NCBI RefSeq assembly: GCF_002307475.1
Contig: NZ_NTMH01000036.1
Location: 124,001 to 188,000, forward strand
Direction: 5' to 3'
DNA: 64,000 bases
Source of the DNA: Pantoea allii
Lineage (GTDB): Bacteria; Pseudomonadota; Gammaproteobacteria; Enterobacterales; Enterobacteriaceae
Position numbers and translations under genes: made by a program. Within the stretch, counting starts at the first letter, position 1, and each line of letters starts with the position of its first letter. Shown here in pieces: positions 9,523-19,262 of this stretch. Below the pieces are notes generated by a model. That model was not told the DNA's origin. It saw only the letters and a program-made list of their open reading frames with translations, and searched no databases.

Positions 9523-12033
9523 ATGTCAAACACGATTGTTCTGACGCTGGACGGATTGTCCTGCGGCCACTGCGTAAAACGCGTCAAGGAAGCGCTCGAA
9601 GGGCGCGACGATGTCGAGCAGGCTGAGGTTACACAGCAGGAAGCCAGCGTGTCGGGCTATGCAGAGGCGACAGCCCTGATCGCCACCGTTGAACAGGCGG
9701 GCTACCATGCAACATTAAAAGCTGCGGGCACCCGCCCAAAGCCTGAGCCGTTGACAGCAGCAGAGCCGCCGCCGGAGGCGCTGACAACGGAGTCCCCTTC
9801 TCTTCCGGCAACCGAAAACCTGGCCGCTCACGTGCTGCTCATCGAGGGGATGAGCTGTGCCAGCTGCGTCAGCCGGGTAGAGAAAGCCCTTGAGCAGGTC
9901 AGTGGCGTGCAGCAGGCCCGGGTGAATCTGGCCGAGCGCAGTGCGCTGGTGATGGGTAACGTTGAACCCCATCAGCTGGTCGCCGCCGTGGATGCAGCCG
10001 GCTACGGGGCTGAAGTGGTCGACGACGAACAGCAACGCCGCGAGAAGCAGCAGCGCAGCGCCCGACGTGCCATGCAACGCTTTAGCTGGCAGGCAGGTAT
10101 CGCACTGTTGTTTGGCGTGCCGCTGATGATCTGGGGCATGCTGGGCGACAATATGATGCTCACTGCGGATAATCACACCACCTGGCGGGTGCTCGGCATC
10201 GTAACGCTGCTGGTGATGGTGGCCGCAGGCGGTCACTTCTATCGCAGCGCCTGGCGCAGCCTGGTTAACCGCAGCGCAACGATGGATACCTTAGTGGCAC
10301 TGGGCACGGCCGCCGCCTGGATTTACTCCTTCAGCGTGGTGATCTGGCCTGATTTTTTCCCGCAGCAGGCGCGCCATCTCTACTTTGAAGCCAGCGTGAT
10401 GATTCTCGGCCTGATCAATCTGGGTCATGCGCTTGAGCAACGTGCACGTCAGCGCTCATCCCGAGCCCTGGAGCGCCTGCTCGATCTGACACCGGATCAG
10501 GCCAGAGTGATAACTGACCAGGGGGAAACCCTGATGCCGGTCAGTGCGGTACAACCCGGTATGACTCTGCGGCTGGTGGCGGGCGATCGCGTACCCGTCG
10601 ATGGCGAAGTGCAGGAGGGCGAGGCCTGGTGCGACGAGGCAATGCTCACCGGTGAGGCGGTGCCGCAAAGTAAAACGCAGGGCGATAGCCTGTTTGCCGG
10701 CACGCTGGTGCAGGACGGAACGGTGCGCTTTATTGCCCGCGCAACCGGCGGCAACACCACGCTGGCGCGCATTATTCAGTTAGTGCGTAAGGCCCAAAGC
10801 AGTAAGCCGGATGTGGGCCGTCTGGCCGATCGTATCTCTGCCGTGTTCGTGCCGGTGGTCGTGCTTATCGCTCTGCTCAGCGCCGCGATCTGGTATATCG
10901 CGGGGCCAGCGCCACAAATGGCCTATGCTCTGGTCGTGGCGACCACGGTACTGATTATTGCCTGTCCCTGTGCGCTGGGCCTGGCCACGCCGATGTCGAT
11001 CATCGCCGGTACCGGACGCGCCGCCGAATATGGTGTGCTGGTGCGCGATGCGGATGCACTGCAGCGCGCCAGCCATATTGATACGCTGGTGTTTGATAAA
11101 ACCGGAACGCTGACAAGCGGCACGCCGCAGGTCACCGACGTGGTGAACTGGAACGGCAGTACGCGTCAATCGGTCCTGTCTGCGGCGGCAGCGCTGGAGC
11201 AGATGTCAAGTCATCCGCTGGCGAAAGCGATCCTTGCAGAAACAGGGGAGGCTGTTCGAGCCGATATTGCGCAATTTCGTACAATACGCGGCAAAGGCGT
11301 AAGCGGCATACTCGACAACAGAACGCTATTACTGGGCAATGTCAGCCTGCTGAATGCGCACGGCGTGGATTGCCAACCGGCTCTGGCAGAGATTGACAGA
11401 CTCACCCGGCAAGGCGCGACGCCGGTATTGCTGGCAGAAGACGGGCAGCTTACGGGACTGATTGGCTTGCGTGATACGCTGCGGCCCGAGGCAAAAGCGG
11501 CCTTGCAAAGGCTGCATCATGCGGGCTACCGACTGATTATGTTGACCGGGGATCATGAAAATACGGCCCAGGTTATTGCTCATGAGGCCGGTATTGATGA
11601 GGTGATTGCTGGCGTGCTGCCCGATGGCAAAGCCGATGCGATTAGCCAGTTGCAGCAGCAAGGGCAACGCGTCGCGATGGTGGGCGATGGCATTAATGAT
11701 GCCCCGGCGCTGGCGCTGGCTGATGTCGGTATTGCGATGGGCAGCGGCAGCGACGTGGCTGTGGAAACCGCAGCAATTACCCTGATGCGAGCCGATCTGC
11801 ATGGCGTAGTCGATGCCTTGAAAATTGCCTCCGCCACTCTGGGCAATATCCGGCAGAACCTGTTTGGTGCGTTTATCTATAACATTATCGGCATTCCCTT
11901 GGCAGCGGGCGTGCTCTTTCCCTTTACTGGCCTGCTGCTCAGCCCGGTGTTTGCCGGGGCAGCGATGGCGCTGTCGTCCATCACCGTGGTGAGTAATGCT
12001 AACCGCCTGCTGCGCTATAAGCCCCGCGTTTAG
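9523..12033 (+). CDS. copA: Cu(I)-exporting P1B-type ATPase CopA
   Basis: Pumps Cu(I) (and Ag(I)) from cytosol to periplasm. It has 836 residues against 834 in E. coli. There are two N-terminal heavy-metal domains: the first with GLSCGHC (about residues 11-17), the second with GMSCASC (about 109-115). Eight membrane helices follow, with the metal site CPC in [13 protein letters not shown], the phosphorylation motif DKTGTLT, the TGE actuator loop, the nucleotide-domain HP of SSHPLAKA, and [12 protein letters not shown]. The start at 9523 follows AAGGAG; an in-frame ATG at 9487 would add twelve residues. A conserved frameshift signal sits after the first metal domain (see 9735). Confidence 0.97.
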   Translation: MSNTIVLTLDGLSCGHCVKRVKEALEGRDDVEQAEVTQQEASVSGYAEATALIATVEQAGYHATLKAAGTRPKPEPLTAAEPPPEALTTESPSLPATENLAAHVLLIEGMSCASCVSRVEKALEQVSGVQQARVNLAERSALVMGNVEPHQLVAAVDAAGYGAEVVDDEQQRREKQQRSARRAMQRFSWQAGIALLFGVPLMIWGMLGDNMMLTADNHTTWRVLGIVTLLVMVAAGGHFYRSAWRSLVNRSATMDTLVALGTAAAWIYSFSVVIWPDFFPQQARHLYFEASVMILGLINLGHALEQRARQRSSRALERLLDLTPDQARVITDQGETLMPVSAVQPGMTLRLVAGDRVPVDGEVQEGEAWCDEAMLTGEAVPQSKTQGDSLFAGTLVQDGTVRFIARATGGNTTLARIIQLVRKAQSSKPDVGRLADRISAVFVPVVVLIALLSAAIWYIAGPAPQMAYALVVATTVLIIACPCALGLATPMSIIAGTGRAAEYGVLVRDADALQRASHIDTLVFDKTGTLTSGTPQVTDVVNWNGSTRQSVLSAAAALEQMSSHPLAKAILAETGEAVRADIAQFRTIRGKGVSGILDNRTLLLGNVSLLNAHGVDCQPALAEIDRLTRQGATPVLLAEDGQLTGLIGLRDTLRPEAKAALQRLHHAGYRLIMLTGDHENTAQVIAHEAGIDEVIAGVLPDGKADAISQLQQQGQRVAMVGDGINDAPALALADVGIAMGSGSDVAVETAAITLMRADLHGVVDALKIASATLGNIRQNLFGAFIYNIIGIPLAAGVLFPFTGLLLSPVFAGAAMALSSITVVSNANRLLRYKPRV
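9735..9746 (+). promoter_or_regulatory. Programmed -1 frameshift signal in copA
   Basis: The heptamer CCCAAAG spans 9735-9741 in the phase C CCA AAG (codons 72-73). A slip of -1 reads CCC AAA GCC and then TGA (9744-9746), giving a 74-residue protein made of only the first metal-binding domain. E. coli copA uses the same heptamer to make the copper chaperone CopA(Z). Downstream, CCGTTG (9748-9753) can pair with CAACGG (9785-9790), and CGCC/GGCG (9770-9780) forms a small inner hairpin; both could stimulate slipping. Confidence 0.8.
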
Positions 12034-12108
12034 CAATAACTGCCCTGCTCTGTCTTTCGTGACGCGATCCCGCTAGCATGGTTTCTTTAACACAGTGAAG
12101 GACAGGGA

Positions 12109-12912
12109 ATGACAGCGCGCCTTTTGCAACGTTTACGTAACTGGATTAACCCGCTTTTCCCTACCAGTTATCGTTGGCCAGCCGTAGATATTCAGTCTGG
12201 CGAATGCCGGTTTCATCTGGTAGGAAGCATTCATATGGGCACTCGTGACATGCAGCCCCTGCCGGTCCGGCTGCTACAGCAGTTACAAAAAGCCGACGCG
12301 CTGGTTGTTGAAGCGGATATTACTCAGGGAGGATCGCCGTTTGAAAACACGGAGGAACGTCCGCCACTGACCGCCAGAATGGATGATGAGGCGCTGGCGA
12401 AGCTTGAAACACTGTGTAATGAAACCGGTTTATCCCTGAGCAGGTTCGATACGTTACCGGCCTGGCAAATTGCCCTGATGTTACAGGCGCAGCAGGCGCA
12501 GCGGCTGGGTTTGCGTCCTGATTACGGCATTGATTATCAGCTACTGCAGGCGGCGCGGGCGATGGATAAACCCGTGATTGAACTGGAAGGTGCGCAGGCA
12601 CAAATCAGCCTGCTGAAATCATTACCTGACGACGGCATGGCGCTGCTGGCAGATACGCTGACCCATTGGCACACTAACGCGCGCATGTTGCAAACGATGG
12701 TGAGTTGGTGGCTGGAAAGCCCGCCGCGCGAGCCGCAAATTGCTCTGCCTGCGACCTTCAGTCAGACACTGAACGACACGCTGATTAGCCAGCGTAACAG
12801 CCAGTGGTGCGATTATTTACGCACTCTGCCTGCTGGTCAGTACGTGGTAGCGGTCGGGGCACTGCATTTATACGGCGAGAACAACCTGCCGGGCATGATG
12901 CGCGCGGAATAA
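12109..12912 (+). CDS. ybaP: TraB/GumN family protein YbaP
   Basis: Homologue of E. coli YbaP (264 residues; here 267), a member of the TraB/PrgY/GumN family proposed to include metalloproteases of the Tiki type. The hallmark GSIHMGTRDM near residues 38-47 and a C-terminal VAVGALHLYGENNLPGMM contain the two conserved Gly-x-x-His motifs. The N-terminus is basic and lacks a clear signal peptide. No activity is proven for the enterobacterial protein. It lies about 75 bases after copA on the same strand. Confidence 0.85.
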   Translation: MTARLLQRLRNWINPLFPTSYRWPAVDIQSGECRFHLVGSIHMGTRDMQPLPVRLLQQLQKADALVVEADITQGGSPFENTEERPPLTARMDDEALAKLETLCNETGLSLSRFDTLPAWQIALMLQAQQAQRLGLRPDYGIDYQLLQAARAMDKPVIELEGAQAQISLLKSLPDDGMALLADTLTHWHTNARMLQTMVSWWLESPPREPQIALPATFSQTLNDTLISQRNSQWCDYLRTLPAGQYVVAVGALHLYGENNLPGMMRAE

Positions 12913-12927
12913 AACGAGCAAAAAAAG

Positions 12928-12951
12928 AGAGCCGACAGTCATATCGGCTCT
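12928..12951. terminator. Hairpin between ybaP and ybaK
   Basis: AGAGCCGA and TCGGCTCT form an 8-bp stem with an 8-base loop. On the reverse strand it is followed by seven T, on the forward strand by only two. It is placed to end ybaP transcription but is stronger for leftward transcription from the lysR side. Confidence 0.6.
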
Positions 12952-13093
12952 TCAAAGAGGAATGTGTTAATGATTTTAGTTGTCGCCAACAACAGGATTG
13001 CTGGCGCGAGGCAATTCTCGCCTAAAGCACATTATTTCGCCACATTTATTGTTCAATAATACGTAATAAGATTTTTCCGAATAAGAGAATACT

Positions 13094-13573
13094 ATGACGC
13101 CTGCGGTAAAACTGCTGGCAAAACAAAAAGTCAGCTTCACTTTGCATCCTTATGAACATGACAGCAACGAAACCAGTTTTGGTGACGAAGCGGTCCGTAA
13201 GCTAAATCTGGATGCCCGGCAGGTGTACAAAACCTTGCTGGTGGCGCTGAATGGCGAGGCTAAACACCTTGCTGTGGCGGTCACGCCTGTCGCCACCCAG
13301 CTCGATCTCAAGAAGGTGGCAAAGGCGTTCAATGCCAAAAAAGCCGAGATGGCCGATCCCATACTGGCGCAGCGCATCACCGGTTATTTGGTGGGCGGCA
13401 TCAGTCCGCTGGGGCAAAAAAAGCGGTTGCCAACGGTGATCGACAGCTCGGCTAACGACTTTGCCACGCTGTTTATTTCAGGCGGTAAGCGCGGGCTGGA
13501 TATTGAATTGAGCCCACAGGATCTCTCCCGGCTGTTGGATGCCCCGTTAGCGGATATCGCCCGGCGCGATTAA
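13094..13573 (+). CDS. ybaK: Cys-tRNA(Pro)/Cys-tRNA(Cys) deacylase YbaK
   Basis: Trans-editing enzyme that hydrolyses cysteine mischarged on tRNA(Pro). It has 159 residues, identical in length to E. coli YbaK. The single YbaK/ProRS-editing domain shows the conserved lysine in VYKTLLV (about residue 46) and the [10 protein letters not shown] glycine loop at about 101-110. Four bases overlap the convergent lysR-type gene. Confidence 0.96.
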   Translation: MTPAVKLLAKQKVSFTLHPYEHDSNETSFGDEAVRKLNLDARQVYKTLLVALNGEAKHLAVAVTPVATQLDLKKVAKAFNAKKAEMADPILAQRITGYLVGGISPLGQKKRLPTVIDSSANDFATLFISGGKRGLDIELSPQDLSRLLDAPLADIARRD

Positions 13574-14439
13574 GCCGGTGGCAGCGCACAGAGTTGATCG
13601 ATCATCCAGCGCCCAGCGGGACCGGGCGGATTGCGGCGTGACCACACCACTTCGACGGCAATGCGCTGCGGCCATCCCGCTATTGGCAGTTCCCGCAGCA
13701 CGCCGTGCCCGCACTGTTTCACCAGCCAGCGGGGTAAAATACCCCAGCCAAAACCCTGTTCCGCCATTTCCAGCAGCACATAATAGGTTTGCGCAGACCA
13801 GGCGCGCCCTTTCGGCGCGCTCTCACGTTTCGCTGTCCAGGTATTAAGACGAAGATGACGAAGCGGTTCAAGCTGACTTTCGTTTACCGAGGATTGTTGG
13901 GCCACGGGATGATCCCGATGCAGGTAAATACCTAACTCGGCATCGACCTGCAGCCGGGCGACCGCGATGTCGGCAGGAAGCGTCGGCTGGGCACGTATCA
14001 CTCCAATGTGGGCTCGTCCCTCTTGCAACAGCTCCAGGACATCCGCATCTTCCGCCGCGATCCCTTCCAGCTCCACATCCGGGTAGTGCGCCTCAAACTG
14101 CTTCAGTAAACGCTGGTGGTAGTCGGTTTGCCAAAAGTCTGACACCGCCACGCTCAGCCGCGGCTCAACGCCTTCAGACAGCCGCGTTGCCAGCGCGTCC
14201 AGTCGCTCACTGGCGGCAAGAATTTGCTGCACCTGAGGCAACACGCGTCGCCCCTGCTCGGTGAGCAGTGGCTGGCGACCGCGCCGGTCAAAGAGGGCAA
14301 AACCCAGATCTTCTTCCAGATTGACCACGGCCACACTGATGGTGGACTGACTTTTTTTCAGTGCACGAGCGGCGGCAGAAAACGATCCGCTGGCCACGGT
14401 CTGTACAAAAGCTTCCAGAGATTCCGGTGAATAACGCAT
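13570..14439 (-). CDS. LysR-family transcriptional regulator (divergent from a PACE pump)
   Basis: 289 residues, the usual LysR length. The N-terminal winged helix-turn-helix (about residues 4-62, with [16 protein letters not shown]) is followed by a linker helix and a periplasmic-binding-like effector domain (about 88-285). The start at 14439 gives [11 protein letters not shown]; an ATG three codons upstream (14448) is possible. It is divergent from the PACE transporter gene, an arrangement repeatedly seen in which the LysR protein activates the pump, so it probably controls that gene. The effector is unknown. Confidence 0.88.
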   Translation of the reverse strand: MRYSPESLEAFVQTVASGSFSAAARALKKSQSTISVAVVNLEEDLGFALFDRRGRQPLLTEQGRRVLPQVQQILAASERLDALATRLSEGVEPRLSVAVSDFWQTDYHQRLLKQFEAHYPDVELEGIAAEDADVLELLQEGRAHIGVIRAQPTLPADIAVARLQVDAELGIYLHRDHPVAQQSSVNESQLEPLRHLRLNTWTAKRESAPKGRAWSAQTYYVLLEMAEQGFGWGILPRWLVKQCGHGVLRELPIAGWPQRIAVEVVWSRRNPPGPAGRWMIDQLCALPPA

Positions 14440-14526
14440 GTAAACCATCGCTTTTATCGATAGATGATCATTTTATCTTAGCATTTTGACGTGGGAGAAT
14501 GCGCAACCTGAACAAAGGAGATCGAA

Positions 14527-14958
14527 ATGCAAACCCGTTCAATCACAGAACGCATCGTACATGCCACCCTGTTTGAAGGCCTGGCCATCGTCACTATCGC
14601 CCCGCTGGCGGCATGGATTATGGATAAACCCCTGTTTCAAATGGGTGCGCTGGCGATCATGTTGTCTACGGTGGCGATGCTGTGGAATATGATTTACAAC
14701 AGCGTGTTTGATCGGTTTTACCCGGCCGGGCAGAAACGCAGCGCCCTGCTTCGTATCCTGCACGCGTTGGGTTTTGAGGGCGGTTTCATCCTGATGGGGT
14801 TGCCGCTGGCCGCCTGGATGCTGGAGATTTCGCTGTGGCAGGCCTTTTTGATCGAAGTGGCGTTTTTTCTGTTCTTTCTGCCCTACACCTTTGTCTACAA
14901 CCTGGTCTGGGACAAGCTGCGTCCGCACTGGTTAGCCCGCAAATCCTGCCGCGTCTGA
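14527..14958 (+). CDS. PACE family multidrug/biocide efflux transporter
   Basis: 143-residue inner-membrane protein made of two tandem bacterial transmembrane pair domains. The duplicated motif appears as RIVHATLFEG (residues 9-18) and RILHALGFEG in the second half. The glutamate in the first copy corresponds to the essential Glu15 of AceI. Four helices are predicted. Family members export chlorhexidine and other biocides and, naturally, short-chain diamines. It follows AAAGGAG and is divergent from a LysR regulator. Substrate unknown. Confidence 0.9.
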   Translation: MQTRSITERIVHATLFEGLAIVTIAPLAAWIMDKPLFQMGALAIMLSTVAMLWNMIYNSVFDRFYPAGQKRSALLRILHALGFEGGFILMGLPLAAWMLEISLWQAFLIEVAFFLFFLPYTFVYNLVWDKLRPHWLARKSCRV

Positions 14959-14991
14959 TAAACAGCAGGGAGGCAGCCTCCCTGCTCGTGC

Positions 14992-16758
14992 TTAATGCTG
15001 CGTCGCGCTTTCACTGTTCCAGTGTCGGATCCATGTCAGCACCATTTTGGGATAGCGCCGAAGCGGCGTCGCTTCTTTCGCGCCACTCTGCGGCGTGGCC
15101 GCGGGCTCAGCCTGATAGATGACACTTTCATGCGGCTGGTAGTCGTTGACGTTCACTGGAGAATGCGTGCTCACCCAGTCTCGCAACACCTGGGCATCTG
15201 GCTTGCCGCTGTTAACATAACCCGGATGCGTATCAATTCGCGGATAGCCATCACCGCCTGCGGCATTAAAACTGTTTGTCACCATACGGTAGGTTTTTTC
15301 ATCCGCCAATGGCTGGCCGTTGATGCTCACCTGACTGACTGTGCTGCCGTTAGCGATGAGGCTGATATTGGCTAACTGGGCGAAGCCGCCTGAATCGGGT
15401 TTGATATTTGCCACCACCGCCAGATAGCGTCTGATTTCTGCGCCCGTCATCGTCACGGAAACCACATGATTGCCGAAAGGTTGTACCTGTAACAGATCGC
15501 GCCAGGTTACCGGGCCTGATTTAAGCGAAGTGCGGATACCGCCGCCGCTCATCACAGCAAAGTCAGCCTGCGTCGCCGCCATCTGTGCACGCAATATCAA
15601 CTGCCCGATAGCGCTTTGTGTAAAGCGCACTGTCTGTTTTTCACCGGGGAAATCCCCTTTCATGCTGCCGACATTCACCAATAGTTTGGCATCAGCTCGC
15701 TTTTGAAAAGGCGTCAGTAATTTCATCATTGCGGTGTTATTGGGGATCGCTTGCTGCCAGGTAAGCCAGGACTCACTGCCATCATGGTTTTTGATTTTGT
15801 GCTTGAGGTTAACCGGTATGAGTTGATAGGCCTCCAGGCTTAATTCCCCATTGCGATAGATAAAATCGCCGCGGCCCACGTATTTGCCCCATTTTTCCGC
15901 CTGCATAATCCATACGCCGTTCTGACGGTCAGGCTGACAGGGTTGGCCTGGCAGGTAGTCTTTACGACTGACATTCTCTTTTTCCATACATACCGCATCA
16001 TGAGAGTGCCCGCCGACGATCACATCAAGCGTGCCTTTCGGCAGACTGCGCGCCAGCGTCACGTCACCTATACCGTTACTGCCGTGCTTACCATCGTCGT
16101 AATGACCAAGATGGGTTAACGCCACGATAACGTCTGGCTTGTCGCTGGCACGCAGCTCGGCCACGGCCTTTTCTGCTTCGGTAACGGGATCGCGGAATTC
16201 GATGTCGGTTAGCTGTGCAGGGTTCGTCAATTTGGCGGTATCTGGCGTGATCAACCCGAGCACAGCGATTTTCAACCCCATGCGCTGAAAGACAGCCCAG
16301 GGTTTAAACAGGCGTTTACCAGTGCTTTTTTGGTAGACGTTAGCGGCCAGGAAAGGGAATTTGGCCCATTTTTCCTGTTTACGCAGGACGGCGAGCGGTT
16401 TATCAAACTCGTGATTACCCAATGTCATGGCATCATAGCCAATCAGGTTCATACCGCGGATATCGGGTTCAGCATCCAGTTCATCCGATTCAGGCACGCC
16501 GCTGTTAACATCGCCCGCAGACAAAATTAGCGCGCCACCGCCTTTGGCCTGGATGGCGTAACGTTGCGTATCCATCAGCGTTTTTTGCGCAGCCAGCCCA
16601 TATTCGCCCTGCTCATTAAACCAAAAATGACCATGCTGATCGTTGGTGTGCAGAATGCTGAAACGGTAGCTCCGGTCAGGCTGGGCGGCCTGGGTTAATA
16701 TGGATGACAGCATCACCAGTAGTGCCAGACCTGCTCTTGCCCATCGAGATAACACCAC
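14992..16758 (-). CDS. ushA: Periplasmic UDP-sugar hydrolase / 5'-nucleotidase UshA
   Basis: Metallophosphoesterase that degrades UDP-sugars and nucleotides in the periplasm. A signal peptide (about residues 1-24, ending TQAA) is followed by the catalytic domain with LHTNDQHGHF, SAGDVNSG, LGNHEFD, THLGHYD and GGHSHD, then a C-terminal substrate domain with VMSGGGIR, QPFGN and NAAGGDGYPR. It has 588 residues against 550 in E. coli; most of the excess is about 40 residues after the usual C-terminus, rich in Pro, Arg and Trp. GGHSHD replaces the E. coli GGHSQD at a metal ligand. Translation begins at tandem GTG codons after AGGAGA. Confidence 0.88.
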   Translation of the reverse strand: MVLSRWARAGLALLVMLSSILTQAAQPDRSYRFSILHTNDQHGHFWFNEQGEYGLAAQKTLMDTQRYAIQAKGGGALILSAGDVNSGVPESDELDAEPDIRGMNLIGYDAMTLGNHEFDKPLAVLRKQEKWAKFPFLAANVYQKSTGKRLFKPWAVFQRMGLKIAVLGLITPDTAKLTNPAQLTDIEFRDPVTEAEKAVAELRASDKPDVIVALTHLGHYDDGKHGSNGIGDVTLARSLPKGTLDVIVGGHSHDAVCMEKENVSRKDYLPGQPCQPDRQNGVWIMQAEKWGKYVGRGDFIYRNGELSLEAYQLIPVNLKHKIKNHDGSESWLTWQQAIPNNTAMMKLLTPFQKRADAKLLVNVGSMKGDFPGEKQTVRFTQSAIGQLILRAQMAATQADFAVMSGGGIRTSLKSGPVTWRDLLQVQPFGNHVVSVTMTGAEIRRYLAVVANIKPDSGGFAQLANISLIANGSTVSQVSINGQPLADEKTYRMVTNSFNAAGGDGYPRIDTHPGYVNSGKPDAQVLRDWVSTHSPVNVNDYQPHESVIYQAEPAATPQSGAKEATPLRRYPKMVLTWIRHWNSESATQH

Positions 16759-17502
16759 AGCCCTTCTCCTTTAATGATTGTCCGTTTAATCCTGTGGGAA
16801 ACAGGCCCTTTCTGTATCCGCATCTTAACCGCGGTGGCCCAGAGTCCATAAGGCGTTGTCTGTTCCAGTATGGCCGGTAATGTGGCCTGACAGGCAACCC
16901 CAGTGGTTCGATTTTAGCTGCCGCGCACTCTAACACCGCAAATACAGGACGCGCGTATGTTGCCGTACCGTTATTCTGTTGTTTGTTAAATAACCAAAAT
17001 GGTTAACAGCTTCATCGTTATGTTGATGAAGTTAACATCATAATGATTTTCCGCATTGATGCGTACGTCGTAAAAATAAACATACCCGAGATCTCCACCG
17101 CGCGGTTCCGTTATGCCATCACAATAGATTGTTTTAGCATCACTTCCACGGCAGGCAGCTATGCGTCAGGTCGGTGCGTGATCTGCCCCTCCGACCCAGG
17201 CGGCTAAATGGCTTCAGCAAATCCCGATCTAATTGCGGTTAGTGACTGTTGTCAGCGCATTAGCGCGTCATCGACGTCACCTCTGTGTCATTTAAGGGGA
17301 GTAAAATTTTAATCTTGTGCTCTCGGCTCAGCGCTGAATCAGTCGATAAGCGGGATAAGTGATAAAAACAGCCTTTCGATTGCATTTTTCTTGTATTTGC
17401 ATATTTTTTTCTGTTAATCCCACAAATTATTCAGCGATCCTTTCCGATATGCATTAAACTCATTTGTTACAACCGGATACATTTACATCCAAGGAGACTG
17501 GC
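16759..17502. other. Intergenic region between ushA and ybaL (no gene seen)
   Basis: 744 bases without a convincing gene. E. coli has fsr (fosmidomycin resistance pump) between these two genes; no fsr remnant is recognisable. The part after 17300 is AT-rich and probably holds the ybaL promoter. The ushA promoter should lie just above 16758 on the reverse strand. An inverted repeat at 17002-17035 is listed separately. Confidence 0.6.
17002..17035. repeat. Imperfect inverted repeat (possible operator)
   Basis: CTTCATC (17010 side) and GATGAAG form a perfect 7-bp dyad around eight bases, flanked outside by GTTAAC on both sides with a three-base bulge on the left. It lies between the divergent ushA and ybaL genes, in neither's core promoter. 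It has no T-run, so an operator is more likely than a terminator. The binding protein is unknown. Confidence 0.45.
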
Positions 17503-19197
17503 ATGCATCACACCACACCGTTGATTACGACTATCGTCGGGGCTCTGGTCCTGGCTTTTCTCCTTGGCATGCTGGCAAACCGATTACGAATTTCACCCTT
17601 AGTGGGTTATTTAGTCGCCGGCGTGCTGGCGGGGCCTTTTACGCCGGGGTTCGTGGCAGATACCAATCTGGCACCTGAACTGGCGGAACTTGGCGTTATC
17701 CTGCTGATGTTCGGCGTCGGTCTGCACTTCTCACTGAAGGACCTGATGTCGGTAAAGCGGATAGCCATTCCCGGTGCTATCGCGCAGATCGCCGTGGCGA
17801 CCTTACTGGGAATGCTAATGTCGTGGGCGATGGGCTGGTCATGGATGACGGGCTTAGTGTTCGGTTTGTGTCTTTCTACCGCCAGTACCGTGGTGTTACT
17901 GCGCGCACTGGAGGAACGCCAGCTTATTGAAAGCCAGCGCGGCCAAATCGCGATTGGCTGGTTGATTGTTGAAGACCTGGTAATGGTGCTCACGCTGGTC
18001 CTGTTACCCGCCATTGCCGGCATGATGGAGCAGGGAAATGCCAGCGCCAGCCTGGTGATATGGGATCTGGTCTGGACCATCGGTAAGGTTGCCGCCTTTA
18101 TGGTGTTAATGATGGTGGTGGGCCGCCGTGCTGTGCCCTGGATTCTGGCGAAAAGTGCCGCCACCGGCTCGCGTGAGCTGTTTACGCTGGCCGTATTAGC
18201 CCTGGCGCTGGGGATTGCGTTTGGTGCCGTCGAGTTCTTTGATGTTTCCTTTGCCCTGGGCGCTTTCTTTGCCGGTATGGTGCTGAACGAGTCCGAGTTA
18301 AGCCAGCGCGCTGCCCGTGACACGCTGCCGCTTCGTGATGCCTTTGCGGTGCTGTTCTTTGTCTCTGTCGGGATGCTGTTTGATCCGATGATTCTGGTAA
18401 AAGAGCCGCTGGCGGTGTTGGGTGCGCTGGTGATTGTCGTCATAGGGAAATCTGCGGCAGCCTGGCTGCTGGTATCGCTGCTGGGCCATTCGCGCCGAAC
18501 CGCAATGACCATCTCGGTCAGCCTGGCGCAAATTGGTGAGTTTGCCTTTATTCTCGCCGGGCTTGGCATCTCACTCGGCCTGCTGGATGAAGAAGGGCGT
18601 AGCCTGGTGCTGGCTGCTGCAATCCTCTCGATTATGATCAACCCGGTCCTGTTTACGTTGCTGGGCCGTTACCTGTCCCGTAACGAAACGATGGAGCAGC
18701 AGACGCTGGAAGAGGCGCTGGAAGAAGAGCAGCAGATTCCCGTTGATGTCTGTCAGCATGCGGTGATTGTCGGCTATGGCCGCGTAGGCAACCTGCTGTG
18801 TGAACAACTCACGGCGCTCAATATCCCGGTAGTCGTGGTTGAAAGTTCGATTCCACGCGTGAAAGCGTTACGCGATCAGGGTGTTCGGGCGGTGCTGGCC
18901 AATGCTGCCCGTGCCGACACCATGGCGTTAGCCCGCGTAGACTGTGCGTCCTGGCTGCTGATCACGATTCCCAACGGTTACGAGGTGGGAGAAATCGTCA
19001 CCGCCGCCCGCCAGAAAAAAGCGGACATCAACATCATTGTGCATGCACATTACGACGATGAGGTGGAGTACATTCTGGAACGCGGCGCAAACTATGTGGT
19101 GATGGGCGAACGCGAGATTGCCGCCAGCATTATTCAGAAACTGCAGAACGACATGGCGCAGGAGCAGCACAAGCTGGCCAGTGAAGGCCGCAGTTAA
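17503..19197 (+). CDS. ybaL: Monovalent cation:proton antiporter YbaL (CPA2, KefB/C type)
   Basis: Inner-membrane CPA2 antiporter with a cytosolic RCK/TrkA-N domain, 564 residues against 558 in E. coli. Twelve or more helices cover about residues 5-400, with the helix LRISPLVGYLVAGVLAGPFTPG at the N-terminus and the family QIGEFAFILAG motif near 345. The C-terminal Rossmann domain starts at VIVGYGRVGNLL (about 422). The start at 17503 follows AAGGAG; the frame is open 13 codons further up. The transported ion is not established. Confidence 0.94.
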   Translation: MHHTTPLITTIVGALVLAFLLGMLANRLRISPLVGYLVAGVLAGPFTPGFVADTNLAPELAELGVILLMFGVGLHFSLKDLMSVKRIAIPGAIAQIAVATLLGMLMSWAMGWSWMTGLVFGLCLSTASTVVLLRALEERQLIESQRGQIAIGWLIVEDLVMVLTLVLLPAIAGMMEQGNASASLVIWDLVWTIGKVAAFMVLMMVVGRRAVPWILAKSAATGSRELFTLAVLALALGIAFGAVEFFDVSFALGAFFAGMVLNESELSQRAARDTLPLRDAFAVLFFVSVGMLFDPMILVKEPLAVLGALVIVVIGKSAAAWLLVSLLGHSRRTAMTISVSLAQIGEFAFILAGLGISLGLLDEEGRSLVLAAAILSIMINPVLFTLLGRYLSRNETMEQQTLEEALEEEQQIPVDVCQHAVIVGYGRVGNLLCEQLTALNIPVVVVESSIPRVKALRDQGVRAVLANAARADTMALARVDCASWLLITIPNGYEVGEIVTAARQKKADINIIVHAHYDDEVEYILERGANYVVMGEREIAASIIQKLQNDMAQEQHKLASEGRS

Positions 19198-19262
19198 GCA
19201 CCGCAGCCTGACTCACGCCCCGTTCACATTGCGTCGATGCAGGGCGGTTTATCTCTCCGGAC

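Noticed and set aside
11329..12036. 235-codon open frame antisense to copA
   Set aside because: Antisense shadow of the conserved ATPase domain; no ribosome binding site.
12970..13059. 29-codon ORF after AAAGAGG between ybaP and ybaK
   Set aside because: It has a fair ribosome binding site but no hydrophobic or conserved pattern; too short to support.
17607..18641. 344-codon open frame antisense to ybaL
   Set aside because: It lies wholly inside a well-conserved gene; composition is Ser/Thr/Arg-rich without family resemblance and it has no ribosome binding site. A shadow of GC-rich third positions.
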